Origin: Microcaldota archaeon | Lineage (GTDB): Archaea > Micrarchaeota > Micrarchaeia > Micrarchaeales > Micrarchaeaceae | Length of the DNA: 9,866 nucleotides | Assembly: GCA_021785805.1 (NCBI GenBank) | Contig: JAJYEJ010000033.1 | Coordinates: 1 to 9,866, forward strand | Direction: 5' to 3' | Shown: positions 1 to 5,274 of the stretch, piece by piece | Numbering within the stretch: position 1 is the stretch's first letter | Layout: the number at the start of each line of letters is the position of its first letter | The notes under the pieces: generated by a model | The model's database searches: none | Told to the model about the DNA's origin: nothing | What the model saw: the letters and a program-made list of their open reading frames with translations, nothing else | Position numbers and translations under genes: made by a program

Positions 1-62
1 GTCATGAGGTACTCCATCGCGGACTGGGATTTCGTCATATTAGCGATTGGTTGGATACGCAT
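1..62 (-). CDS. Class III signal peptide (pilin/archaellin-like) protein, N-terminus only
   Basis: Only the first codons are visible because the gene runs off the left edge. Two in-frame ATGs exist: 62-60 gives MRIQPIANMTKSQSAMEYLM and 38-36 gives MTKSQSAMEYLM. The K-S-Q-S-A-M-E-Y-L-M string matches the archaeal class III signal peptide, where a basic residue is followed by a QSxxEYL-like segment starting the hydrophobic helix. In such proteins a prepilin peptidase cleaves near the basic residue and the mature protein assembles into a pilus-like filament or sits at the membrane. Neither start has a strong Shine-Dalgarno site. The 24-48 nt gap after the DUF2070 gene suggests co-transcription. 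The hydrophobic stretch that should follow is outside the window, so the call rests on 12-20 residues. Confidence 0.6.
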   Translation of the reverse strand, partial: MRIQPIANMTKSQSAMEYLM

Positions 63-75
63 AAAAAGCCTTTTT
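63..75 (-). other. A5-GGC/GCC-T5 near-palindrome between DUF2070 and pilin-like genes
   Basis: On the minus strand this reads AAAAAGGCTTTTT, ending directly at the upstream ATG candidate of the pilin-like gene. The T-run could cause partial transcription termination after the DUF2070 gene, or act as a weak TATA-like element for the next gene. The stem has almost no loop, so a real RNA hairpin is unlikely; the T-run is the more plausible signal. Confidence 0.25.
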
Positions 76-86
76 GCGCCACAGGC

Positions 87-1943
87 TCATACCAAGGATA
101 TTATCCATGCGGCGACCACGAACCCGCCGACTATGATTATCGGCACTATTATCCTCGCCATGTCAAGGACAGACCCCATCACCGACATGAGCTTCTCCCT
201 GACGTTCGGACCCCATACGTGGAACCTCTTTATCGTATCCTTCGAGTATGATACATCTATGGGCTCTATGTTAGAAAGGGCATTCCCGACCACCTCGTTC
301 ACCAGCTTCATGAGCTTCGCCATGTTGACGTCCCTCCCCAGGACGTTGCTTGCCGTCTTCTCGAGGGAGTTGACCGCATGGGTGTCAGTCGTGAACATCT
401 CAGCTTCTATGCCGTACTTCTCCCTTATCCCGGATATGAGCTTGTCCCTCACAGCCGGAAGCATGTTGTTGGCGTTGAAGTGGACCATCGCATACTTGAA
501 ACCGTTGAACGAGAATGCCACTACGTTTACATTGCCTCTCGCCATATCCGTCGGCGATCCCAGCCTGGAATAGGCGTCCGCGCTCGCCACTCCCATCCTG
601 AGCTTCCTCGTGGAGTGTATTGGACTTTGTAGCCTTTTGATGGCACTCACGAACTCGTACATGTATGGAGTGCCGTGCTTTATCCCTAGGAGTTCCTCAG
701 CGTTTGCGCTTTCGTACCTTGAGTTGTGGGCGTCTATAAGGACCTGCGACGCCGTCTTGTCTCCGAGAAGGTTCCTGAAGAGTACGCTGGATTCATAGCT
801 GATATCTTCTGTCACGGCCGGGGCCCTGGTGAATATCGTGATGCCGAACTGCTTGCCGAACTGCAGCATCGTGACCTTGGCCTTCCCGGACTGGCTCTTC
901 AGGAAAGAGACGGCGCTTGCGCCGATAGGCTTTGCCTCCGCTACGCCCTTGTTCAGGTGGCTGACCAGACGCTGGAACTGGGTGCTTGAAACAGGATTGT
1001 AATCCTCATTGACTGCGCTGTGCATGATTATGGTAGGTGCCTTGTACCTGTTGATGGAATAACGCTCGAGCATGAACGGGAAATCGCTTCCTCCTATGAT
1101 GCCTGCAGGCCCGTAATGGATCCACGGCGCATACATTATCGCCTTTATGGTCCCGTCTTTCCTTTTGAACAGTACGGTGCTGACATCTATGTCCATAGGC
1201 TTCCCGAACGTATTGCCGCTCAATGGATTCGATATACCTATGTCTATCTCGAAGAGCCAGCTTTGGACGAACTGGGAGAATGCGTCTATCCCCTTGAACC
1301 CGAGGTTCTTCTTGAGCGGCATGTCGAACAGGTAGAGTATCATGTAGCTGACTATCAGGAAGATGAATATGCCGGCATAGAGCTTTATCAGGAGCACCGC
1401 CAATGGCGTGGAATAGCTGAATATCATGACACTGGCAGGTATGAACAACAGGATGTTGAGTGTAGGCTGTACCAGCGAGAAAGCCGCAGCGCTCTTCTTG
1501 TAGCCCATCACTACCTTGCTTATGAAAAACCACCATCCGAATGCGCTTGCGTCGCCTATCAGCACTATGAGCGTGGATATGGAGAAGCTGCCGGTGAATA
1601 CGTAGACTACGCTGCTTATCACCAGAGACAGCATGTATGCGGAATCCCCTATCATCGATATCAACAGGGCATGCTTGACCTTCATCTGCCTGCGTATCGA
1701 CTTTATCATTATGGCCGTGAGCATTGTCGGAAGTAGTATGGCGACTATCCCGACAAGCGGACCCTGTACCAGAGCGGTCAGTGCATCGCGCTGCACCTGG
1801 CCGTGATGGATCGGGAGCACCACTATTATGCCGATTATGATGCTGACTATGAAGAGCGTTATGGAAAGCGTGAATGCGCGGGGACAGCGTTTTGAGAATA
1901 TGTCGAGGTCGTTTATCAGGCTATCGTTGCTTTTTATATCCAT
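87..1943 (-). CDS. DUF2070 family membrane protein
   Basis: A 618-residue protein that fits the archaeal DUF2070 family in length and layout. Six hydrophobic segments lie in the N-terminal third (about residues 24-46, 58-80, 91-117, 122-145, 160-178, 182-206). A soluble domain of about 390 residues follows (207-595), and one last membrane segment lies at 596-617. The soluble part has clustered polar motifs: HYGPAGIIGG (H276), MHSAVNEDYNP (H308, D314, N316), LIDAHN (D404, H406, N407) and TTDTH (D520, H522). I recall similar HxGP and DxHN motifs in the family; they could form a metal or hydrolytic centre, which is inference. No function is established to my knowledge. The ATG at 1943 is immediately preceded by an in-frame TGA, so it is the earliest possible start; no Shine-Dalgarno site is visible. 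It lies 41 nt downstream of the prenyltransferase gene and probably shares its transcript. Confidence 0.85.
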   Translation of the reverse strand: MDIKSNDSLINDLDIFSKRCPRAFTLSITLFIVSIIIGIIVVLPIHHGQVQRDALTALVQGPLVGIVAILLPTMLTAIMIKSIRRQMKVKHALLISMIGDSAYMLSLVISSVVYVFTGSFSISTLIVLIGDASAFGWWFFISKVVMGYKKSAAAFSLVQPTLNILLFIPASVMIFSYSTPLAVLLIKLYAGIFIFLIVSYMILYLFDMPLKKNLGFKGIDAFSQFVQSWLFEIDIGISNPLSGNTFGKPMDIDVSTVLFKRKDGTIKAIMYAPWIHYGPAGIIGGSDFPFMLERYSINRYKAPTIIMHSAVNEDYNPVSSTQFQRLVSHLNKGVAEAKPIGASAVSFLKSQSGKAKVTMLQFGKQFGITIFTRAPAVTEDISYESSVLFRNLLGDKTASQVLIDAHNSRYESANAEELLGIKHGTPYMYEFVSAIKRLQSPIHSTRKLRMGVASADAYSRLGSPTDMARGNVNVVAFSFNGFKYAMVHFNANNMLPAVRDKLISGIREKYGIEAEMFTTDTHAVNSLEKTASNVLGRDVNMAKLMKLVNEVVGNALSNIEPIDVSYSKDTIKRFHVWGPNVREKLMSVMGSVLDMARIIVPIIIVGGFVVAAWIISLV

Positions 1944-1984
1944 TCAAACACGCATGCTGAAAACGTAGGTCGCCGGTATAGGGG

Positions 1985-2695
1985 TTACTTCCCGTATCTC
2001 CTCTGCCTCTTGGAGTACGCCTCTATCGCCTTCTTGAAATCCTTCTTCTCGAAGTCCGGCCAGTACTTCGGGGCGAAGTAGAGCTCAGAGTAAGCTGCCT
2101 GCCATGGCAAAAGCCCCGAAACCCGCTGTTCGCCGGACGTCCTGACTATCAAGTCAACCTCCGGGATGTCCGCAGACCTGAGGTGCTCCCGTATCGCTTC
2201 CTCAGTGACCTTTCCTTTGCGGCCACTCAGGTATTTCACAGCATGGACGAGGTCGTCCCTGCCGCCATAGTTGATCAGCATGTTGATTGTGAAGCTCGTG
2301 TAGTCCTTGGTCCTCGTCTCAAGGGAGTGCAGCGCATCCCTCAGGTTCCTTGGAAGGACCTTCATGTTGCCTATTATCTTGAAGCGTATACGACCCCTGT
2401 CAAGCCTCTCAAGTACGTTCCTGTCTCTTGCCGCCCTTACGTAGAGATGATAGAGCACCGCAAGCTCGTGCTTACTCCTATTCCTGAGGTTCTCAGTTGA
2501 GAGTGCCCAGACAGTCAGGGTGCTTATCCCCACCTCCTTGGACCACTCGCAGAACTCGAGGAACTTGTTTATCCCCTTTGAATAACCCTGCAGTATATTT
2601 ATGCGGTTGTTCTTAGACCAGCGTCTGTTGCCGTCTGGAATAAGCGCTAGGTGGCTGATTTTTATGCCTGATGTCGATGCCTTGGCTTTTGACAT
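1985..2695 (-). CDS. uppS: cis-Prenyltransferase (polyprenyl diphosphate synthase, UppS family)
   Basis: The enzyme condenses isopentenyl diphosphate in cis onto an allylic diphosphate to make the long polyprenyl diphosphate that becomes the lipid carrier for glycan assembly at the membrane. All main family motifs are visible in 236 residues: HLALIPDGNRRW (catalytic Asp21), ALSTENLRN (64-72), INYGGRDDL (141-149), and DLIVRTSGEQRVSG (181-194) followed by WQAAYSELYF (198-207). The Gly-His usually found after DGNRRW is Gly-Tyr here (G37-Y38). I chose ATG 2695 over the in-frame ATG at 2734. It has GAGGT six nt upstream, it leaves the usual short leader before the DGN motif, and the TATA box at 2751-2758 would start the transcript near 2730, at or downstream of the longer start. 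First gene of the leftward operon with DUF2070. Confidence 0.93.
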   Translation of the reverse strand: MSKAKASTSGIKISHLALIPDGNRRWSKNNRINILQGYSKGINKFLEFCEWSKEVGISTLTVWALSTENLRNRSKHELAVLYHLYVRAARDRNVLERLDRGRIRFKIIGNMKVLPRNLRDALHSLETRTKDYTSFTINMLINYGGRDDLVHAVKYLSGRKGKVTEEAIREHLRSADIPEVDLIVRTSGEQRVSGLLPWQAAYSELYFAPKYWPDFEKKDFKKAIEAYSKRQRRYGK

Positions 2696-2706
2696 TGTGA
2701 TACCTC
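2696..2706 (-). promoter_or_regulatory. Ribosome binding site deciding the uppS start
   Basis: On the minus strand GAGGT sits six nt before the ATG at 2695, matching the anti-Shine-Dalgarno tail of archaeal 16S rRNA. No comparable motif precedes the alternative ATG at 2734. Confidence 0.6.
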
Positions 2707-2750
2707 TTCTCGCCCGTTGTTGAAGGGCGCACATACTTGTAGTATCATCC

Positions 2751-2758
2751 TTTTTAAA
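2751..2758 (-). promoter_or_regulatory. TATA box (TTTAAAAA) for the uppS-DUF2070 operon
   Basis: TTTAAAAA on the minus strand is close to the archaeal box A consensus. A start site about 25-28 nt downstream falls near 2728-2731, leaving a leader of roughly 35 nt that contains the GAGGT site ahead of ATG 2695. Confidence 0.6.
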
Positions 2759-2783
2759 CTATCGTATGCGCTTTGTTTAATAT

Positions 2784-2805
2784 GTATATATTCTGATTTA
2801 AATAT
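2784..2805 (+). promoter_or_regulatory. Candidate rightward TATA box for an intergenic transcript
   Basis: The AT-rich stretch holds TATATA (about 2785-2790) and TTTAAATAT (2797-2805). The second is a good box A match and would place a start near 2828, exactly where the composition changes to GC-richer sequence. No convincing rightward protein gene follows within 380 nt, so it would drive a non-coding RNA if real. Confidence 0.4.
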
Positions 2806-2901
2806 CTTATTATGTGCGGCGTCTTCTCCCATGCCATCTATGTATACTTGTAAGGGGCGGGGATTCCAGATTCAAAATGTCAGTGCCGTTTAAACGCTCC
2901 T

Positions 2902-3000
2902 TCACAAGTCCGATCCCAGATCCGCATTCGTGGAAACCCGGAACGGAGGGATTTCACGCTGCACTTGAGCCTTCGTGCCGTGTGCGGATTGATGTACCAT
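2902..3000 (-). CDS. Possible 32-residue small ORF with a strong ribosome binding site
   Basis: On the minus strand GGAGG lies six nt before an ATG at 3000-2998, and the frame runs 32 codons to a TGA at 2904-2902. The peptide begins MVHQSAHGTK and has no hydrophobic segment or motif I recognise. A TATA-like TATAAACT on the same strand near 3104-3111 could supply a transcript. The ORF overlaps the structured-RNA candidate, so the two readings compete. A good Shine-Dalgarno match is the only positive evidence. Confidence 0.2.
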   Translation of the reverse strand: MVHQSAHGTKAQVQREIPPFRVSTNADLGSDL

Positions 3001-3041
3001 TGATGTCCTCCGGTTTTGAATCAGTGGCACAATCCGGATCG

Positions 3042-3054
3042 CCGGCCAGGCCGG
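3042..3054. repeat. CCGGCC-A-GGCCGG inverted repeat
   Basis: A perfect inverted repeat of six bases per arm around one central base. As RNA it would form a five-base-pair stem with a three-nt loop. It lies inside the longer hairpin 3027-3083. Confidence 0.6.
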
Positions 3055-3112
3055 TCGTTTCCTTTATTTTACCGATCTTGTGCGGTGCCCTCACCCTTCT
3101 TATAGAGTTTAT

Positions 3113-3128
3113 AATAATTAATATTATT
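3113..3128. repeat. AT-rich inverted repeat AATAAT-TAAT-ATTATT
   Basis: Six-base arms around a four-base centre in the AT-rich strip just after the GC-richer island. It could serve as a termination or promoter-melting region, or as a regulator site, but AT-rich sequence gives such repeats readily by chance. Confidence 0.3.
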
Positions 3129-3152
3129 TAGTAATACAAAATAATACAAACC

Positions 3153-3160
3153 TTTAAAAG
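3153..3160 (+). promoter_or_regulatory. TATA box (TTTAAAAG) for the sugar epimerase gene
   Basis: TTTAAAAG would give a start near 3182 and a leader of about 30 nt before ATG 3214. A second similar block, CTTTAAG, follows at 3161-3167. Confidence 0.5.
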
Positions 3161-3213
3161 CTTTAAGCGAGTAGACTATCCAGACGTAATTGAAGGCTGT
3201 TGGGGTCGATTCG

Positions 3214-4137
3214 ATGATCAGCGGAAAAGAGGTGATAGTGACGGGCGGTGCGGGATTCATAGGCAGCACGCTCGTGGAGAGACTGGCTCAGGAGAACAAG
3301 GTGACGGTCATAGACAACCTGCACACGGGCGTAAAGACGAACCTGGAGGACGTTATTAGGTCAGGGAACGTGTCGTTCATACACGACGACGTAAAGAACA
3401 TAAACAACCACGATATCGAGGGGGCAGACTATGTATTTCATATCGGCTCGTATTCATCCTCACCTATGTACGGAAAAAATCCGTATCTCGTGGGGGAGGT
3501 AGTAACAGGCATGATCGGCGTATGCGAGTACGCCAAGCGGAACAGGTCCAGGGTCGTGTTTGCATCTACCTCCTCCATGTACAGCGGCATGAAGCCTCCA
3601 CACCATGAAAAGATGGACCTGCCGGTGACGGATTACTATACTGAGGGCAAGATAGGCATGGAGAGGGTATCAGAGCTCTATTCCAAGCTTTACGGTATGG
3701 ACATAGCTGCGATGAGGCCGTTCTCAGTGTATGGCCTTAGGGAGAGGGCGAAGGGGGAGTACGCCAACGTCGTGACTCAGTTCTTGTGGGCGATGAAGGG
3801 CGGGCGCCCTCCGGTGATATATGGAGACGGCTCGCAGAGGAGGGACCTTACATTCGCCAGCGATGTCGTGGATGCGATGACGCTTGCAGCCGAAAAGAAC
3901 AGGGGTTTCAACGCCTATAACATAGGCACAGGCAGGAACTATGATATGAACGATATAGTGGGAAGGATAAACGCCATCCTTGGAACTGATATAAAACCTA
4001 GCTACATAGCGATGCCAATTAAGAACTATGTGTGGGAGAACCTTGCCGATACATCGAAGGCAGAGAGGGAGCTTGGTTTCAAGGCGAAAGTTGACATAGA
4101 CCACGGCTTAAGGATGATCAATGAGCATTACAGATGA
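3214..4137 (+). CDS. NAD-dependent sugar-nucleotide epimerase (UDP-glucose 4-epimerase-like, extended SDR)
   Basis: A 307-residue extended short-chain dehydrogenase/reductase, the usual length for GalE-type enzymes, which interconvert nucleotide sugars through a 4-keto intermediate on bound NAD. The Rossmann motif GGAGFIG is at 11-17, and D34 in VIDNLHTG would bind the NAD ribose. The catalytic set is the Ser of ASTSSMYSG (S120 or S121) and Y142-T-E-G-K146. The substrate-side motifs RPFSVYGLRE (168-177) and VIYGDGSQRRDLTF (201-214) are intact. Substrate cannot be fixed from sequence; UDP-glucose/galactose or a UDP-sugar acid is likely. ATG 3214 was preferred to the TTG at 3190: it gives the usual few residues before the Rossmann strand and has GGGGT seven nt upstream. 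It stands alone, divergent from uppS, and would supply sugars for lipid-carried or protein-linked glycans. Confidence 0.9.
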   Translation: MISGKEVIVTGGAGFIGSTLVERLAQENKVTVIDNLHTGVKTNLEDVIRSGNVSFIHDDVKNINNHDIEGADYVFHIGSYSSSPMYGKNPYLVGEVVTGMIGVCEYAKRNRSRVVFASTSSMYSGMKPPHHEKMDLPVTDYYTEGKIGMERVSELYSKLYGMDIAAMRPFSVYGLRERAKGEYANVVTQFLWAMKGGRPPVIYGDGSQRRDLTFASDVVDAMTLAAEKNRGFNAYNIGTGRNYDMNDIVGRINAILGTDIKPSYIAMPIKNYVWENLADTSKAERELGFKAKVDIDHGLRMINEHYR

Positions 4138-4150
4138 ACTGGCCGGACGC

Positions 4151-4163
4151 TGCGTGTAACGCA
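4151..4163 (+). other. TGCGT-GTA-ACGCA inverted repeat after the epimerase gene
   Basis: Five-base arms around three bases, 14 nt after the epimerase stop and touching the next TATA box. It could be part of a terminator or an operator for the following gene. Confidence 0.3.
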
Positions 4164-4176
4164 TAAATACTTATTT
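4163..4176 (+). promoter_or_regulatory. TATA-box region for the first orphan small gene
   Basis: The AT-rich TAAATACTTATTT block is centred about 33 nt before ATG 4203. A start near 4196 would leave only a very short leader. Confidence 0.5.
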
Positions 4177-4202
4177 GGGCCACATTACCCTTGTGACCTG
4201 AA

Positions 4203-4622
4203 ATGACTACAGATAAACTTGCAGATAAGGCTGCTACTGTGATTCCGATAAGCACTGACATCACAGTAGGGAAACACACCGTAAAAGAATCAGTATGGCC
4301 GGATGGAAGGTCCGCCAAGATATCGTATATGTGGGAAGGAGATGTAGGTTTTGACAGGGACGGGTTGAAGAGATTGCTTTATACCGGAGGCTTCAGGTGC
4401 GGGGATTCGACACATGGCGCGTTGACAGCGGTAAGAGGGGAAAAAGATCGGTTCCTGTGCAACCTCATATGGTATAACAGCACTACAAGGAAAGGCAGAT
4501 TGGTGATATCGAACACCTCCCTTGTTGATGACATGAATGACAGGGGGCGCATACAGAGCTCTTTCTTGGATATACTTGACCTCATAGACGGGAGCGTCAA
4601 CCCGCCAAGATTGAGGCTGTGA
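4203..4622 (+). CDS. Orphan small protein A (tandem paralog pair), function unknown
   Basis: A 139-residue soluble protein with no signal peptide or membrane segment and no family I recognise. It has a variable first 18 residues, then a beta-rich looking stretch ITVGKHTVKESVW (20-32), a block GDVGFDRDGLKRLLYTGGF (46-64), two cysteines (C66, C86), and a helical C-terminal part ending FLDILDLID (121-129). The same order of blocks occurs in the next gene: IGNFTLTQRDW, GVSRFTKRELEGALRRKGF and LLTEVLSAID, at nearly the same spacing. The two look like diverged duplicates with low identity. It has its own TATA box and a weak GTGA-type ribosome site. The real protein status is supported by the paralogy, the promoter and the lack of a competing frame. 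Confidence 0.72.
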   Translation: MTTDKLADKAATVIPISTDITVGKHTVKESVWPDGRSAKISYMWEGDVGFDRDGLKRLLYTGGFRCGDSTHGALTAVRGEKDRFLCNLIWYNSTTRKGRLVISNTSLVDDMNDRGRIQSSFLDILDLIDGSVNPPRLRL

Positions 4623-4683
4623 ACGGTACACCCTATTCGGGCACCTTAGGATCTTCGCGGAGACCATTGAGCGTATGTCAAAA

Positions 4684-4730
4684 ACCTAAATATTCATCGT
4701 AAATGAGCGATTTAGACAACCTATAAATAT
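4684..4730 (+). promoter_or_regulatory. Two TATA-like boxes before the second orphan small gene
   Basis: CTATAAATAT at 4721-4730 is the best archaeal box A in the window and would start transcription near 4752, giving a leader of about 15 nt. A second, CCTAAATATTC at 4685-4695, lies 36 nt further upstream. The remaining stretch between the two small genes (4623-4683) shows only a weak imperfect hairpin at 4625-4645. Confidence 0.6.
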
Positions 4731-4757
4731 CTGGATTCCCCTTTATTATGTACCAAT

Positions 4758-4764
4758 GGTGATC
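4758..4764 (+). promoter_or_regulatory. Strong ribosome binding site GGTGATC
   Basis: GGTGATC is perfectly complementary to the end of archaeal 16S rRNA and ends two nt before ATG 4767, which fixes this start. Confidence 0.65.
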
Positions 4765-4766
4765 TA

Positions 4767-5165
4767 ATGTTAAGTGGAAAACTAGAAGTTCAACCATCAA
4801 CCTCCCAGACCGTTAAGATAGGCAATTTTACTCTTACTCAGAGGGACTGGACAGGGGGTGAGGTGACTTACGAAGCGATGGGTGTATCCCGATTTACAAA
4901 GAGGGAACTTGAAGGTGCGCTAAGGAGGAAGGGTTTTGCTATTAATGACGGTGAGAATGGGTTCGTAGCCTCGAAGTATGGGGTTGACCTCGAGGTTTAC
5001 CCGGTCAACGACAGGCCTGACGGGAATTTCATATCGGTAAGGCAGATAACGCCGGCCACGTACACGTATGAGGAAGCGACTACTATAGTAAGGATGCTTC
5101 TCACTGAAGTGCTTTCCGCGATAGACCCGAAGACCAGAATGGCCCTTGAAAGGACGGGCAATTGA
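4767..5165 (+). CDS. Orphan small protein B (tandem paralog pair), function unknown
   Basis: A 132-residue soluble protein with no cysteine, no signal peptide and no membrane segment. It shares block order and spacing with the preceding gene: IGNFTLTQRDW (18-28), GVSRFTKRELEGALRRKGF (39-57), and a C-terminal helix MLLTEVLSAID (110-120). The central part VASKYGVDLEVYPV (67-80) looks like beta strands. This alternation of strands and helices suggests a compact alpha+beta domain, which is inference. It does not match a family I recognise. Its promoter and ribosome binding site are much stronger than those of gene A, so it may be made at higher level. It is followed by T-runs and a new promoter, so it is likely monocistronic. 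Confidence 0.78.
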   Translation: MLSGKLEVQPSTSQTVKIGNFTLTQRDWTGGEVTYEAMGVSRFTKRELEGALRRKGFAINDGENGFVASKYGVDLEVYPVNDRPDGNFISVRQITPATYTYEEATTIVRMLLTEVLSAIDPKTRMALERTGN

Positions 5166-5178
5166 CTACCCTGTTGGC

Positions 5179-5192
5179 TTTTTCGTGGTTTT
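5179..5192 (+). terminator. T-rich archaeal-type terminator after orphan gene B
   Basis: Two T-runs (TTTTT 5179-5183 and TTTT 5189-5192) lie 14-27 nt after the stop codon, as expected for archaeal T-tract termination. Confidence 0.4.
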
Positions 5193-5203
5193 CCCGATTG
5201 TGC

Positions 5204-5218
5204 CCGCTTCCGTAGCGG
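5204..5218. repeat. CCGCT-TCCGT-AGCGG inverted repeat
   Basis: Perfect five-base arms with a five-base loop, between the T-runs and the next TATA box. It may assist termination or bind a regulator of the thioredoxin-NHL gene. Confidence 0.35.
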
Positions 5219-5243
5219 ACTTCCTGCCCTGGAGACCAAAAAT

Positions 5244-5252
5244 CTTTATATC
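5244..5252 (+). promoter_or_regulatory. TATA box (CTTTATATC) for the thioredoxin-fold gene pair
   Basis: A near-consensus box A whose centre is 27 nt before ATG 5275. Transcription would therefore start at or very near the ATG, making the mRNA leaderless; no ribosome binding site is seen. Confidence 0.65.
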
Positions 5253-5274
5253 GGAGCTGGGATAACACACCCGT

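Larger units (their letters stand above)
2828..3100 (+). ncRNA. Candidate structured non-coding RNA in the divergent intergenic region
   Basis: This is a GC-richer island between AT-rich flanks, with several nested complementary segments. AAGGG 2852-2856 can pair with CCCTT 3094-3098. GATTCAAAA 2869-2877 pairs perfectly with TTTTGAATC 3014-3022. GATCCGCA 2919-2926 pairs with TGCGGATT 2983-2990 (one G-U) and encloses a bulged hairpin at 2929-2957 (CGTG-AAA-CCC with GGG-TTT-CACG) and a smaller one at 2961-2978. A separate hairpin joins GCACAATCCGGATCG (3027-3041) with CGATCTTGTGC (3073-3083), leaving a four-nt bulge, and carries an inner CCGGCC/GGCCGG hairpin. I compared it by eye with the conserved cores of SRP RNA and RNase P RNA and did not find them. 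Strand is uncertain because the pairings work on either strand; plus is favoured by the TATA box at 2797-2805. It could instead be a decayed gene. Confidence 0.35.

Noticed and set aside
1020..1736. 238-residue rightward frame antisense to the DUF2070 gene
   Set aside because: It is a shadow of a well-supported gene, rich in Tyr/His/Arg as antisense frames often are, with no family match.
2887..2896. CGTTTAAACG palindrome as a separate operator
   Set aside because: Ten-base palindromes occur by chance at this scale, and it is internal to the folded-RNA candidate with no second copy seen.
2852..3098. SRP RNA or RNase P RNA identity for the intergenic island
   Set aside because: I looked on both strands for the GGAA...AGCAG core of SRP helix 8 and for the conserved GGAAAGUCC and ACAGAA segments of RNase P RNA and found no convincing copy of either.
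2814..3131. 105-residue rightward open frame in the intergenic island with a hydrophobic C-terminus
   Set aside because: There is no ribosome binding site, the start lies upstream of the predicted transcript start, and the hydrophobic tail arises simply from the AT-rich strip at 3095-3130. The self-complementarity of the region explains it better as RNA.
3190..3213. TTG start giving an eight-residue longer epimerase
   Set aside because: The Rossmann strand normally begins within a few residues of the N-terminus, and ATG 3214 has GGGGT at suitable spacing.
3069..3269. 66-residue leftward open frame overlapping the epimerase start
   Set aside because: It runs antisense across the epimerase Rossmann region and its promoter; no ribosome site and no recognisable motif.
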